Counted from the first letter of the stretch, positions 1 to 15,900 are shown. The stretch is 64,000 bases of DNA from Cruorifilaria tuberocauda (GCA_013365365.1 JABVXU010000036.1:124001-188000), one strand, 5' to 3'. The notes: a model not told the origin generated them from the sequence alone. A program made the numbers and translations.

Positions 1-174
1 TATTCATTTCGCGAAAACTAATACTGATTAACGAATGCAACATATGCCGATTAAATATGAAAAAACTTTGCCTGAGAAACAAACTTCGATTAAAAATTTC
101 TCTAATGAGATTAGTACGCATGCATATGAACATCCTTGTTTAAGTTCAAACAAATGAAACGAAAAATCACATAC

Positions 175-2157
175 AGACTCAATTTCACGTTTTAAATTTT
201 CGATTCCTCCTTCATAATCCAATGATGAGCAGCATTCAATTTGATCAACAAGTAATTGTTTTTCCGCTTCCATCATATCTTAATTAGATAGTGGCAAAGA
301 ACAGATAAAAGAGTTTAAAACTTAATTATCAAACGAGGTTTACCGTGCTTCTTCTTTAACATTTCTGCTTCATCGAGTTCAGCAAACTTCAAATTTTTCT
401 TGACAATTTCTTCCATGAGTTTCGCTTGCTTTAGCAAAATTTCCTTCTCATTTTCTGCTATTTTCTCTTTTAGGGCGATGCATTCATTATGCAGCTATAG
501 TAAAATAGACAAATTTAACAAAACTTCGGTAACTGATGAAAAATAGAAAAAATTTTTTCGTGCACAAACAATAATATTAAAAAAAAAGAATCGACAAATA
601 AATACAAACTTCGATCTTTTCTTCCTGTTGTCTGATAAGAAGCGGTAGTCTACCTTCAGTAATTCTCAATTCTTGCTGCTGCAAAAATTTTTGTTATAGT
701 AGACTAAGTTAAATTTAATCAGAAAACTAACTGAGAAGGAAATTAGTAAATAAAGAAACACAGAAACATTTTCTTTCATTTCCTTTCTTAGGACTTCAAT
801 TGCTTTCACATAACCAGTCACTTGAAAAATCTCGTCAAAGCGTTCTTTTAGTTTTTTCGGTTCATCGAGTGGCCTGAAATGATAAAGAAAACTAAAAAAA
901 ACAAAAGAGTTTAAAACGTCTAGAGGCAGCATGCAAATAAACCAACTTTTTAAAGGTCTTACAAGCCTGCAATGTTTTTGGTGTGAGTTATATGTTTGCA
1001 ATATTAAACGTCCTAATTTGCATGCTAATTTTTATAAAAAATCATCAGCATTGTAGAACTATATATTCGTCAATTTCATCCAGTGATCACTTCCTATAAA
1101 AATTGCAGAGAGAAGGCTCATGAGAACAGTTATGGAACTGCATTATCAAGGAAAGAAATGAACGAACCATGAGGATTCTTCCTGGTGACAGAAAACCACA
1201 TATTCCAAAATTGCTGAGGGCAAGCCAAGAAGATTTAAAATCTAGAAAATTTTTAATTTGGAATGTTTGGAGAGTATATATAGCAATAACCGCAGTACTT
1301 TGAATCTGAAAAATAAGTGCAACACTGCAGTCAAGACCAAAACTGGTACCTCTTTTTTACAGTCAACGACTTTTGATGATAAGCTTTTCCATTCACCAGG
1401 CTCTTTTTCGATTGCAATTGTGCTCTCTTCTGATTTATTTGTTATTTTACCCTGAAGCTATTTTTTAATGACAGAAATACGTCGAAACCAATATAAAATA
1501 AACTTTTGAAATCGAATATTTCACCTTAGCACCCTTTGATTGCATAATACGACGCGTGACAACACAAGATCTGCCTCTAATATCTTTGAACTTGAGTTTC
1601 ACTGACGCATCCACTCGAGATCTATCAGCCAACTGCAAATGAATACTGACGATCAGTTACCAATATTTTCGAAAATGACTTTTTGTGAAAAGACGTACTG
1701 TCAAAAACAAATTTCCAGCTTCAATGCAGATTACTATGTCCATTAAATAATAAATAAGAAATATTTCTCGAATATTCAAAGTGTTAAAACAAAACAGAAT
1801 AAAATGAAAGATCATCTTGAACTGCATCACTGTTTTCCTAAAAATACCAGCTTCTAAGAATTTTTCAGTATATTAACAGTATTTCATGAATTAAGATAGA
1901 AAATGAGAAAGAACAAGAAGATATAATGGGAATGATGTAGAACCTACTCGCATATCGTGTATAAATGTTTGAAAGCTCCCTTTCGGCAATTCGCCAGTTG
2001 TGACATATTTAAGTGCTTCAATAATTGTTGTTTTTCCAGCACCATTCGGTCCACAGATAATAGTTAGCGGTGAGAGGAATTCGATGACGTTAGCATTTTG
2101 AGGTCCCACTCCTACACTGCGGATGCCCTGTAGCTCCATTGTATCTAGCAACGACAT
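175..2157 (-). CDS. rad-50: RAD50 DNA repair ATPase, N-terminal part (runs off left edge)
   Basis: SMC-like ATPase of the MRE11-RAD50 complex, which tethers and processes DNA double-strand ends in the nucleus. Exons, in transcript order: 1948-2157, 1525-1632, 1350-1451, 1168-1241, 768-873, 610-678, 344-494, 175-278. All phases join, giving 308 codons. Visible: Walker A GPNGAGKTT at residues 36-44; the RAD50 Q-loop FCHQEESSW around Gln160; the following FDEIF motif; then a charged heptad-rich stretch, the start of the long coiled coil. The zinc hook, Walker B and signature motif must lie left of base 1. The start is the ATG at 2157, about 30 bases after a TTTTAG acceptor, which suggests a trans-spliced leader. 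The exon ending at 175 uses a consensus GTATGT donor. Identity is near certain; the last exon edge is less so. Confidence 0.95.
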
Positions 2158-3958
2158 TCTTTCCAAAACCTTAATTCCTCCGTCAGAAAATCTCTAAAAC
2201 TTGAAAAACACATGAAATCATCATTTTTTTTCCCATCATTCTACATTTTGCTAAATTTCTAACATAAATTTCTAACAAATTTTGCTGAATTTCTAACATG
2301 CAGCATATCACATTATCACGTTTCAAAAGAAACATTTCTTAAATCGCAGTAACTTAATTTCTCCATTGTTGTACAAACGGAACTGTAATTCTTTACTGTA
2401 GAAAATGTATGGATACTACACGAATGCATGCACACTCCTCAAATCTAAGCATTCTTGACTAAGATTACAGGAAACACTTCTCTATGAATTAGGAGGCATT
2501 CCACCCTCGTGTATTACCTAACGATATGAATCTGTTTACTGACCACCACTTCTTGTTTCAGTATGCAACTTGTCAACCGCAAAATACCTTCCATATACAA
2601 CGGATGAACAAGGATCAAAGCTCAGAAACACTGTAGCACTAGCGGGAGTACTGTAGTTAGAGGGATTACGGTCTGTTTTGGCAGAAGTTCCATTCGCAGT
2701 TCTGTGTGGCGGTATTCTCTGGATAAATTCGTCAACAGCTTATCAATAGAAAGAATGTTCAGAAAAACAATTCAAATAGCTTATTTGCTGCACATCCAAT
2801 GGTTTATTCTAAGAAATTACTTTCTTTTTTCTATATTTCGCATTACTTCACATCAAATCAAAAAATTTGAAATGGAAATTTGATGAATTCTTTTGTACTA
2901 TGAGCTATTTTCAATTCTGATGTGTTCACTTATTACGTTCACCTAACAGTATCTTCTCATTTTTAAGCTTTCAGAAACGTTATTATATTAATCTTATATC
3001 CCGTATGATTCTTATTTCAAATGATATACGCTTATAAAAAGGAAGCAAATAGCTCTTTAAAAACCTTCTGGCATAAATGAATTACACTTTGCAAGCAATG
3101 CAAACTTTCTTCTGAGATTCAATATATATGCAGTTCTGCATATCGTAATGTGTAAAACTGTAAAACTATTGGGAAAGAACCGAACTACAAGTTTGAGAAT
3201 CCTCAAGAACTACTAGCAGCACAAGACTTCGACGAAAAATATCAAATACTCTGCGAAATTTAACTCCAGTTGCAATCACATCTACCACTCATTTGCGATA
3301 ACGAACCTGAATAAGTTATATATTTTTATTAAACTAGAAACCTCCAGAGTTTCAAGCAAACACGGTAAAGAAATTGATCAAGATTTCGTTGACAACATTC
3401 AATGCCACTAACGCCATTTCCTGTCTTTTTTAAAATTTCATTTAAAATAGAACAGAACCAAAGTGTCACTGTGTAAGACGTAGACCGACAACTTATTTCA
3501 GTGTAGTTGATAAGCCGAAGAAATTCTTTGCAGGTATTGCAAACAAATATATTTAATACCATAAAATTTTTTAGAAAAGTAAAGGAAATACGAGATATAT
3601 CACTAGTTACATATCTTCTCTTTATTAACATTTAATAAAATTTCGGGCACTTTTCTTCAAAAAACAACAAATGAGCAGGTAAAAAGTCACCAAAACATAA
3701 ATTATGCATTAGTATTTAAGACTGATTACGTAATTACGAGTTTCGTATTGAAAGCTTCCAAATTAATTTCTGGCACCGAATATAGTCCGCCAAATGACAT
3801 GTGAGCTGAAAAATTGACACTTATCTCCAATTTTATTCCTGCTAAATTTATTCTTAGAGAATAGAGAAGTTTCGCGGTTTTTGAACTTTCGTGGAAGAAA
3901 TTTCGACAAAAGAGGCACATAAATCCCTATTGGAGCTCGTGTGGGAACTATAATTATC
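2158..3958. other. Intergenic region between max-1 and rad-50
   Basis: No exon with matching splice signals and protein-like composition was found. It holds the 5' leader of rad-50 on the right side of its start and the 3' untranslated region of max-1. A minus-strand AATAAA lies at 3621-3626, about 330 bases beyond the max-1 stop, a plausible polyadenylation signal. Open frames of 64-100 codons at 3329-3631 and 3726-3920 have low-complexity, T-rich content and no family resemblance. The two genes share a strand but are 1.8 kb apart, too far to argue for an operon. Confidence 0.5.
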
Positions 3959-6900
3959 TTATGCTAAAAAATCAGACAAAATAGCAATGACCTGGTCAAT
4001 ATTCTTTGCAGGCATTGAAAAAGTTAGTCTTTCTCGAGCCGTTTCTTCAGGATGAGCTTGAGGCGGGAGTACTCTTTCAATGGTGAGCATAAAATCATTA
4101 TGATAGCCACCAAATGAGACTAATCGATGGTAAGGAATACTTCTCATGAGATCCTGTAACCTTCATAAGGATAATGTAATCTATTTCAACTATAAATATC
4201 ACATTTGCACATAGTAATCAAAGATTTCTCGAACAAACTTTCTCAGGGATATTTTAAGTACTTTTCTGGTTCTCCATGTTTTGATTCTCAAACATCGCAA
4301 TAAACAAAAGGTTTTATATATTGTATTGCAGTTTAACCTTTCATTTTATCAATAGCTACATGGAAACAAATACTAACAAGCTGACGAAAAGTGAGCAAGT
4401 GAACTCCTTGATCATTAAGTGCAATGAACAAACTTTCGTCCCTACACATCTTCATTCGTGCTTGTGTAATAAATGAACCAAAAAAGCGCCACTTTCGCAA
4501 AACAACCAATATCATCCGAACGCAATCTCCTGTCGAAGTATCACGCAACTGCGACCAATTCGTTTCGAGATTTAATCTGAAATCCATGTTACATAAGTAG
4601 AGTAAAAATATTATTCGTGGACTTTTGTTCCAACTAAACTGACATTAAAAAGAAAAATATCAAATTCAAATAGGTCGAAAATCTTATTTAATCTAACCTT
4701 AGTAATCTTTCACAACCAACATCAAGTAACTTTGAAGGATAGTAAGAAGTTATAATTTCACGGAACTGTTCATCGGATACCGTTCCCATGTCTCCAAACT
4801 TGAGCTGAAAAATGCGCTATTGTCAGTCGAAGTAGTTTTGAAGTTATGCTAACTCACTTCAAAATAAGATTAACTATATCTACACGAGAACATGAAAACA
4901 ATTTACTTGTGCATAGACAGCTACTAGTTCCTCTGCTAATTCGCTGCTCAACGGGATTCTTCCAGCAACGATTTCACTAGCCATCCGATGCACCAAAAAT
5001 ATGCGTTCTGTAGGTGTTTCCGAAGATGCCAGATGACTCCAATATTGTCTTTGTCGAACAGATAACTTTATCCGAGCCACATCTTCAGTAACTCGTCCAC
5101 ATTTATTATCCATCAATTCACGTTCCCAACGTGAAATACAGTCACACAACTGGAAAATAAGTCAGTTTCTCAGCGATTTTTGAAATAAAATATTTCAAGT
5201 TATAAATTATAAAATCATAACATTCAAATTTACCTTTTGTTTGTTTTTTAGAAGAAGATAAGAATTTCGTTCCAGCGGATCCTCTACATATAGCGCGTAA
5301 CCACTCAAAAGTGCTGGTCGCAAACCACATTTCACACATAAATTTGACAAACAGTCGCCAATAAGCGTGGAACCATCAAAATCAATAACCTTAAAAACTT
5401 TCTAGAAGACTTCATCGTTAATGTATAACAATATTAATAAAAAATAAATATCGGTTCTTAAAAATGAAAAAATTATATACATCACAGAAATTCAGTGATA
5501 CGTTAGATCACTGAAAAATTTTAATCCATTCACACTCATCGCAAAATGATAAGTAATTTGCAGCTTACTTGGTATTCATTTGTTGGTAGCAGTACTGGGA
5601 TGCTATGAGGCATATATGTCGAAGTTGGATCCCTAGTTAATATGGAGATTGCCTCAAGTTTACTTGGTCCCTCAGTTCGTCCACGTGATTTCAGACAACG
5701 ATTGAAAGCACGCAAGCAATACAATGCAAAATTACCTTCATCACATCTTAAAAAAGTGTTGAAAAATTAAGGATGTAATGTTACAAATATGAATCATGAA
5801 GTCACGAATCAAATACAAATTTATTTAACAAGTTAAAACATTCTCAAGTGACATACTTCAAATAGAAATATAAAATCGAAACCTTTTTCCGCTCCATCTT
5901 TCAATATGCCGACGAAGCAACCATAAAAGCGAATACTGCCGAGGTGTAAATAAGGGTGTTGTTAATGCCATTAATTTCCAAGCCTAAAAAAGATTAAAAT
6001 TTCATAAAATTGAAAAAAATTGAGGCAATTATAGTTAACAATAGATATAAAGTCCAACTTCAACTTAGAAAAGTACTTTGAAATTAACAGGACAAAATAA
6101 ATTATAAATGGAATAAATCTTTGTTAAAAGACAGCACTAAAGCTGCATTTAATCAAGTTCTATTATTAAAAAAAAAGAGTGATCCCGTAATTCAGAATGA
6201 AAATAGAATAAGTAGAAAGAGAAAGAAATAAATACCTGAATTCCATACGACATTGAACCAGATGTAAGTTTTATCAAGTTAGCATAAAGCTCATTTTTAA
6301 GCAAATCACTTGACATTGCTGTAGTAAGAATATTTTGCGCAAGATCAATATGGTATTGCACCCCTGTTGGTCTCATTAGCACCGAGGTAAACATAAAACA
6401 TGCCCGACCAAGTTCCAATGCTTTCTTTTTAAGTGTTTCATCTAATACTGTTGTCAATGTTTCTTTTGGTTTTTCTTCACATGCCGTCAAAAGTATATCG
6501 TTCCATAATAAATCCTCTGCAAAGGAAAAATACAGTATGACGAAATTTGTCTCTTATTCTTTCTAAATTAGAAGTCACAATGCAGCGACAAAATTTTAAA
6601 TATCAGATTTTGCGGAATAACAAGAAAAAGCTGGAATTTCATGTCATGTAAAGAATATTTTCACCTACTTTTTCAAATACCAAAAAGCGAAACTCGCTTC
6701 CGCTTCCTGACAGCAGACAAATTTAAAACTTCGAAAGGAAATTAAGAAACTAATTTCTCAATTACTGCAGCACAAGAAAAATTATTTTTATTGAAACCTT
6801 CATTGTCGAAAAGAATTTTAAGTAAATTAGATAGCTCAGGAAAATAATAGCATTTAGATATGAAAAAAAATGCTTCAGTAAAAAATATATTTACCATCTT

Positions 6901-9900
6901 CAACATTTTGTGTCATCATCCTTTGCATTAGTACCTCGAAAGCAGTTCCATTGAATGTTGCATCATTAGCCGCTTTTTTCAAAAAATAAATCCATTTGTC
7001 TTTTTCTTCAGCACTTCGTAAAACAATGTAAACTGGGTCGACGTTTGCAATCTGAATTAGTAACAAAAAGTAAGTGAAGGAATGATATATAGGGGTATTA
7101 ACTCCAAAAATCTCACAAATTACTTCAGTGGGACTGAAAAGTATCCCAAAATGTTCACTGTGATAATAAAGACCTCGATTGAGATAGTATGGTCGAACTC
7201 TTTCGCATGATTTTCATTTTGTTCATCAGAACTTCCACTCGAGTCATCAGTAACAGCTTTGATTTTCTCACAGATATGAGCACCTCGTAGATACATATGA
7301 GAACATGGAACCTGAATATGAACATATTATAACAACATTTTTTATTAAAATCTGCGTTAAATGTATATTGTTTTTCGCTTCATACTAATCAGACGACAAA
7401 TAAAACTTGAAGTAAACAGTGACGAAAAACACTAACCCGATCATCAGAACTCTTGAAAAACAGCAATTTATTATCTACTATGGATGCGAAAAAACGCTTT
7501 GCACTACCACATTTTGCCTGAAATTAATCATATTGTAATTTCTTTTAGTTGTTAAAAATACAGAAAAACTTTGAAAGTAACCTTATTAATCTTATCCAAT
7601 TACGAGATAAAGTTACTGATCTTATAATTATTAAAAGCATTTCATCATAAAATACCAAAATATTACATAACCTTTATAACATAACCATTAATATCAGCAT
7701 TAAGCCCCGTAGCACGCTGACTGACTTCTGAAATAGTCGCAGTATGTAAACTGCGTGTCAGAAGAGCAATCCATTCATCAGTAGCACGATCTGATTCAGC
7801 TGCATAACAATATTCACCATTTGCTGTAGTTATCTACAAAAGTAATCCCATTTGCTTTACTTAAAATTCTTTCACTATAGTGATAGAAAATGATACAGAA
7901 ATAATAACATAATAGAGAAATGAAATTTCAATAAAAGAACCTGTAAACCATAACCCATTTTATTAACCAGCTTTGTGACAGAACGAATATCAGATACTGG
8001 AATTCTAATCAGTGGTTCCTCTCCTTTTAAATAGTTTTTCTAAAAATTTATTTCTATAGATAATCTGTCAATTTTTTTTGATATTAGAAAAAAACGAATA
8101 AAAAATAAATATATGTTTATTTGGATTTTTATTAATTTAATTTTAAAACAAAAAGGTTATTTTTTCTGAATTTTTTTAGAACTTAAATTACTGAGAAGAA
8201 TGCGGTGAAATTTTGGAATAAGAATAGCAATTAATTAACCTGCGTTCTATACAAAGTAAGAAGACCATCTTTGAATACAAAATAACGTCTTTTCAGTGAT
8301 TTCAGTCTGCTGTCAGTCATCTGTGTCAAATAACCACATCTTTCTGACTAAAACAGCAATCACTTACCAGAAAGATTTAAAAAACAAAAATTGTGCATTT
8401 GCAAATAATACAAAAAGATAAATAATTTACGGGTTCAGTTGAACTAATCAAAGTTGCTCTGATATCTTGATTTGCATCTGGTGGTATCGCATAATCCCTT
8501 TCCTTAACATTCGTGAAATCGGTGCGGCTCTTATGCTGATTTGATGATCTTGAGCTTTCACCAGAACCTCGTGAGGGAGAAGAGCACAAATCACTTGTCT
8601 ACAAGACATCCATTTTTATTTCAGTATTAAAAAATTGGGTCCACCAAGTGAATAATGAAAATACTTAGAAAATAAGCCACTTACATTATCACTCATGTTT
8701 CTATTCAAGGTACCGCTGCACTGAGCCAATTGATCTTCATTTATCACTGTACTAAGGCAGCGTTCTGCTATTTGATATAATTTAGTCTCCTGAAAAATAT
8801 ACAAATAAATTTATCCGATTAGACTCATAGAATGATTAGGATTGCGATAGTGCCTGAATCAACGCAAATACGATTATCAACACTTACCCACTGACTTGGT
8901 GGCTTATGCAACGGTAAGGCAGGAGGATGCTGCATCATTGTAGTGCAAGTATTTGATCCCAACAGAAAAAGTTCGTTTAGATTTACATAATCGACAACAT
9001 CCCTGGAAATTTTCCAATACAAAAGGATTCAATATAAAACTGATGACTACAAATTCATCTCTGAAACATAAAATATTCATTAAAATCCTATAAAGTTTTT
9101 TTGTTCTCTGACATAGTACTTTCGTTATGTACTACTTATTAAACTTAGCCAAAGACAGATGCAATATCAGTGTAATTAATTCTTTTTCAAGAATCCAAAT
9201 ATATCACAACTTTAGGAACATACGACAAATGGAAGGGTTTTATTAGTAAACTTTGATGAACTTCGAAAAGTTACACTTTTTAAAAATTAAGAGAAAAATT
9301 TCAGTGAAATTTTCATTTGCGTTCGTCGTCCTTATAAAAAATATCAAGAATGGAGAACGTCAAGTTAAATATTGAACAAAATATTTAAAATGCTCTGAGC
9401 TCACCTGAACGAACAAGTTCTCACTATTTCATTTTAAGAAAAGAGTTTTCAGTGATGTTAATTTATTACAAAAGGAGAAAAAATCATCGATTTCCTCAAC
9501 TTTCTGAATCATGACTCATCCATTTTAAAGAAACATTGTTCGAATGCTATTTTTAAAACCAAAAAGTTATTAATCAAGAACTAAAGCTTCATATTCTTAC
9601 TAAAAATGTTATGAGAACTCGAACTCCCTTTCATCTTTTATATCTCCCTTTTTATACATCTGCTAATCGACCTCCTTATTACCTTTTTTCATCAATGGTC
9701 AGTTTTGCACTAGATTCGACGCTTTATCTGTTCATTTATCAATTGCTCTTCAACAGTACTTTCGTTATTGTAAACGGCAATGAATTATTTTGAGCGGGTA
9801 TTGATGATTTTATCATTAGACCCGAAAAATAAATAATCACAAAAGAGATTAAAAAAATAATCGAAAAGCATACTTTTCAGGAGACTCCGAATATTCGATT

Positions 9901-12900
9901 TCATCAAAAAATTCATCATCCTCTTTATAATCATTTTCTTCGTCATACGAATTCAAACTATCTCTTTCAATCTGAAACTTGAAATAACGAAAATTTCCAT
10001 CTATGTATTATACTGATATCAATTGTAGTTGAGAAAAATCAAAGTTTCTAATTATTTTATTCACATCTCGTCAACAAATTCTGTAAAATTTGAAACAGAT
10101 TTTGTTTTTCTATTCTTAACTTGGTGCAAAGAAAAAGTACAATTTCTCAGTTATATCGTAAGTACTACTCAAAAAAAAACAGCAATATTATTTCCAAAAT
10201 AAAACCGCAAGCCGGCCAATCACAATGACCACTCTAAACTGAGAAGATATTTACAAAATCATATGCTCTGAAAAAAGTTTATGTGCGATCAGATCAATAA
10301 GATACCATATCGCCTCTAGCTAACCATATGAAATTTTACGATGTTTGTCAACTTAGAAAGCGACTTCCAGGTACTTTCAAAATACTATGGATATGCGAGA
10401 AAGAGGATACCAATATGCCAATAACAAAGAACAGTCGAAATTAAAAAAAATTACATTAAAAAAAAGAGAAATAATGAAGCGTCTGATTATGAGGAAGTGA
10501 ACGAAGCAGAAGTAGAAGGGACAAACGATAAATTGAAAATGTGCAAAACCACGAACAGACATTTTATTTCGTCTGCCTATCTCTGAGCACTCAAATACAT
10601 CTTCAGAAGTTAACATAGAGCAAATGATAAAATAGCGGTTCTAATAGTATGAAAAAAACTATAGAAACTAGTTACCAAGCAAATAAATTTTCCCTCTTGA
10701 TACAGCTACTAAACGCGCAACTGCTTTTCACTTTTGCAATAAGTTATTTAAAACACTTATTGTAACTTATTTCTAGCAATCGCTTATATTATCAAATTCT
10801 ACTCTAATGCCAACATTACTGTGGAGCAATATCGCCATTCAAATTAGTTGAATTCAGTCGAACAGATATATAGTCGCATCACTCATATCTTTAAAACATT
10901 TAATTAACATTTTTCATCAAAAATTTCGTTTGATTACTCAATTGATAAAAAGATGAACGGTGAAGGATGATGGGTAATCGGAAATTTTGGAGATTTCAAA
11001 CAAGAAAAGTATTACGTCTTGCGTATTTAAATAGCATTTTAGATTTTAGGTCGTATTCGATTTCACACAAAGTTGGCTGCCATAATTCTTTATATAGAAG
11101 TATTTAAAATGGCGTCCTCGAATGCATAAAAAAGGAAAAGATGCAATACGACAAATATAAAAGAATTGTTTCAACATTTCCTAACATCAGTTAGCAATGG
11201 AGAAATTTTATCAGAAAACGCTTCACAAGCTTTGTTTATAATTATTTATAGCACTATGCAAATTAGACTTTCTTTTAAATTAGCACTTTAATGTCTGTTT
11301 CATTTTTGTTGTGGCTAGCACAGTTGAGAATAAGCTGGTTCAAAATAATAAACCAGATTAGTTTTCGAAAAGCATAATCAATCTTTTTCTTCAAACTTCT
11401 CCTCGCTTAAATATAAATGTTTAAATGTTTAGACCAAACTGATCGACTCACTGTAACTGAATCGGGTGGCCTTGAAGATTTTGTTTTCCGCGGAGTTGGT
11501 ATTGGTTTTAATTTCTCTTCACGTGGTGAAGAATCAGTAGTTGATGATGTTTCATCACTTTGCTTTTCTCCTCTCCCTTGCGATGAACTGTGCGTACGAA
11601 CTGAAAAAAAATATCAAATCACACCTTTCAATATTCTGACCTCAGGATTTTTGCTGATTCCTCGAAGAAGACAAATGTATGCAGACACATTCAGTTAATA
11701 CTTATTACTTGTGCTTTAATAATTATGCACATTACAAAAAGTCATTAAAATCAGAATGAAATTGATTAACTCAAAATGGGATCTAGGAAAGATTTTTAAA
11801 TATTCATAAAAAGATTATCGAGCTATAATAGAGAACTAGCCAGGCTTTTTAAGATGTCGCAGTGAATTGCCGTTACCGAGAGCAGAAGCTGATTGGGTCA
11901 TCATCGTCTGATCTATCTTTTTCTCCCATGTATCGTCAGATGTCAAACCGCTATCATCCGATGTTCGATCCATCATCGTCAACGATACTGTTCCCTGTAA
12001 ATATACCAATAAAAAATGAAAGCCAAAAACACAATCTCACAATAACATTAGTAACGACAGTAAATGACAGACAATCTCAAAACGCTAATACCCATCCCGC
12101 ATATGGTTATTCTGGGATATTTATCAATACATGACAGAATTCGTTATCACCCTATAATCGATTTCACATATTTTAGTTTAAAAGAAGGAATAATTGAATT
12201 TTAATTCAATAACGCTGAAAAATCCAAACCAATTCAATCGTTCATATCAATCTATTCATATGATAGATACACAGTGATAATCATACCGTTATAGAATTAG
12301 GAAAAAGAGCAGAAGTTTGCCAATATTTTGCTCGATCAGCGCACGACTTTAACACTTGTAGTTGGGCGGTACACTTCAGATTCTGTAGTCGTAAACGTTC
12401 ATTCTGTTCCTCTAACTGAAACTGTTATAATTGGCTCAATTCTATCGAAAGGCATTTCAATTCAAATCGTTTAAGCAAATGAGTTTCTTAAAATTTAAAA
12501 AAGAATGGCGCAAAATGATCAAACGATAGAATTAGGAAAGAGAGAGAAGGAGAGCAAGAGAGAGAGTCTCTCTACTAAATTAGCATACTGTAGGCAGATG
12601 GAAGCGGTGAAGAAATGCAGTGCTGTGTGTTGCGTGAGAGTGGACGGGCGGAAGTATCAGATAAGCAATTTCAAGAGCTTTACTCATAGCAGGAGAATAT
12701 CGTAAGTAACCGACTTGCAGGGCAACTGGGACACGTCACAGCAAATGGACGGACAAGAATTACTGTCTGCTGGAGAAAGCGGTGATCTGTTGACGTTTGC
12801 TGTCCCTCGAATCTTTCAAATGCTTCTCTCAAATATTGCTTACTCTTCTTGTGATGCAATTTTCCCGAATCATCCATGCATTTTACCCACTTCAGCGAAT

Positions 12901-15900
12901 GCTCGATATTATCTAATTGAAAGGTAGATTGGATATTTCCAGAATTTGAAGTATTTAATATAAAATTTATGAAAATTAAAACGCAGGGACTTTCACGAGT
13001 TTTAAACCTGCAAAATTAAACTCATAAATTTATGAAACTTTTGCTGACATAAAAGTCAAAAGTTGGCGAATAGCAAGCATACCTGCAATCCATTCATTTG
13101 TATCGGCTGACAATTGTCTACCCTCATTAGAATTAATCTGAACGATATTCATATTAGTCGATGGTGGTGGTAAGAGTAGAGTCGGCTAGCTGACGTTAAA
13201 AATCGAAGAATGAAAAAAAGAAAAAGTGGGAATTGATGAAGTGATGGCAACCTTGCTGATATTGCTAATCCATCATTTCTTATTGATTGCAATCACCTTC
13301 CAACTTATTTCCTATGTCTTTCTCTATCATCTCATTTGCATATCCTTTACTTAAACTATTTTTACAACTCCAAAATAGATGGCTTAGAAAATTTAAGCTA
13401 AATGATTTCATATAAAAATAATGACAAAATAAGAGTAATTCAAAAAAAAATAACGAAAGATTGGTCTAATGAAATGAGGAAAAAAGGGAAAGTAAGTGGA
13501 TATTTAACGAATTAACTCGTTATCAGCTTGGGTTGAAGCTAGCAAGTTCCAAATTATGCTAATAGTTTTGATAGTAAGAAAATGAGTAACTAAGGTTTAC
13601 TTTTCAACAATTCGTCGATATTAAGTGCTCCATTTTTTATCAAAACATTCGCATCAATCACTAAAAAAATAATGCGTTTTTTCGATTTATACATGAAACT
13701 ACAAAAGATTTGTTGTTTGTTATCAGTTATTGTGATTGAGTAGAGTTTCGCTTACCCTGAAGTCATCCAATCCATAAAATGATTGATTAAATTAAATTAG
13801 ATTGTCAATAGCCAAGGAACAGTGGTAACAATGATAGCCTTATGCTAACTAAACGCAATTACATACACTATAATAGGACCCAAATTTATGTCCATCACAA
13901 ACCTCAACATAACTGCTAATTCAAATCTAATCACTTTCTAAACTTTAATTAAACTTGACATAAGCTGAAAAATTGGCATCTATACAGAATTCTGTTTTAC
14001 TGAATTTCGATAATCAATAATGAATTTGACGAAAAAATTAAAAATTTTGGAAAAAATACTAAATACTTCTGTAAGTTTTTTCCTGAACTTACCGTACAAA
14101 CTATCTATATGGGGCATGCATTATTGCAAGAATGTAATGGAAGCTTAATAGCAAAGAGTAACTGTGATAACTGGAAATAAAAATTCAAAGAAGTCTTTTG
14201 TAATTGAAAATTATATCTTTATTTGAAAAAATGGATCTAATTATTAATAAGTAACGGAATGAAAAATAATGACTGATTCACGTTAACGGAATAAAGGTGC
14301 AGAAGGTTGGACTAAAATGAATGAACTTTAGAACGGAACGAAGGGACAATTGGTATTGACTAATATGCTGATAACATTAGCTCCAAATCAAGATAGGTCA
14401 TGTTTCTACTCCAATCAACAGCAACTATTCATTTATCATTTCCTCGTACAAAAAGTTTTCCCATCGTTGAAATTATTACAAAAATAGTGGGATGAGAGAA
14501 TAATTCACATAAAATATAAATTATTTATAAAATCATCAATTCGATACTATCACTCATCACAAAATCAAAAAACTATTTAAATAAGCAAAAATCCATTGCA
14601 CAAAAGATCCATGTTCTGAAGTCAATATCATCAAATATATTTACTAATAACTTTTTTCATCCCTTCATTTGATCTTCATTTCCTGAATTTAAATATCATT
14701 TGTAGTATGTGCTAACGTTAGCAAAAATATCAAAACAAGAAACATTTACTTATACTTTTTAAACCATTCACTTTTTTACAGACAAATCGTTTGTATTAAT
14801 GAGGAATAACGCCTGACGTGTGAAACAACAAGATATCATTTCATATCGATGAAATGACGATAGATTCATGAATTTTCGGATTTTGACACTTTCATATCTT
14901 GCAATTGGCACATTTTTATACAAATAACTTTTAATGTTTCACTTTTTTTATTTTTAACCCCCCAAATTCATCCATTCTATTCAGTCCTTAATAATATTAG
15001 ATGAAATGAAATTGTTGTGGAGATTTCGAATTCATAGAAATTGAAAAATGAGTGAAAAAATTAAGAATTACGTCGAAAATTAAACTTTGACTTTAATTAA
15101 AGTAATTAAAGAATTGAAGTAAATTTTTGATTTAATTAATTGAAAATGAGCAGTGAAATACCATAATGTAAGAGAAACAAGAGAGATGACATATTTTCAC
15201 AAATGAAAAAATGACTTACACTTTCACAAAACAAGTAAAATAGTTCAATAAAATCCTAGGCATCATATCTTGCAATTGGCACATTTTTCTAATTCTAGCA
15301 GTTAAGAGCGGGATTTAAAGGAATAGTATTGCAAAGGACTGAAAGGAACTTAGTATTTAGTAAACTAATAACTTAGTACTAACTACTTAGTAAAGTTCCT
15401 GCAAGACGCGATCAGTTAAAGTTAAAATGATGCATAATAAATTTAAATTTATTGATATTTTTGCGCATTGAAATGAAACATCAGATATTCCTAAACTCCT
15501 TATTATTAGAAATTGAAGAAGTGTACAAAATAGAAATAGATCATGATTGAATGACGACAACAAAAATCCAAAATTGACATCAGACAATATATAAGTTAAC
15601 GTAACAAGTCTGATGAATTTCGTTCAGTTTCCAAATCCGATTTAAATTTTAATATCGGATAAATTCTTCCTTTTAGCCAAATATTACGGACCACATGACA
15701 TTGTTACGTATGCTACGTAACATGTGTCATTTCCTTACTTCCTTCCTGAATTAATTCTATCATAACTTCAACATTATGAATAACTTGAAAGTTATAAAAT
15801 ACTTATCAAGAAATTTTGATGTGAGTTTTTATTTCAACAATGAATAAATAAACTATAATTGAAACAAATTTTAAAGAATGTCCCTTAATCCTAATCCGTA

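Noticed and set aside
1258..1455. 65-codon plus-strand frame
   Set aside because: It is the antisense shadow of a rad-50 exon and its intron.
3726..3920. 64-codon minus-strand frame downstream of max-1
   Set aside because: Lies in the expected 3' untranslated region, with no splice context and no recognisable family.
10377..10616. 79-codon minus-strand frame in a max-1 intron, starting with ATG
   Set aside because: Hydrophobic T-rich content after the first 20 codons, no acceptor before it and no donor that keeps phase with the flanking exons.
11417..12134. Plus-strand frames of 90-93 codons
   Set aside because: Antisense to max-1 exons 11452-11600 and 11877-11994, which have matching splice sites and phases.
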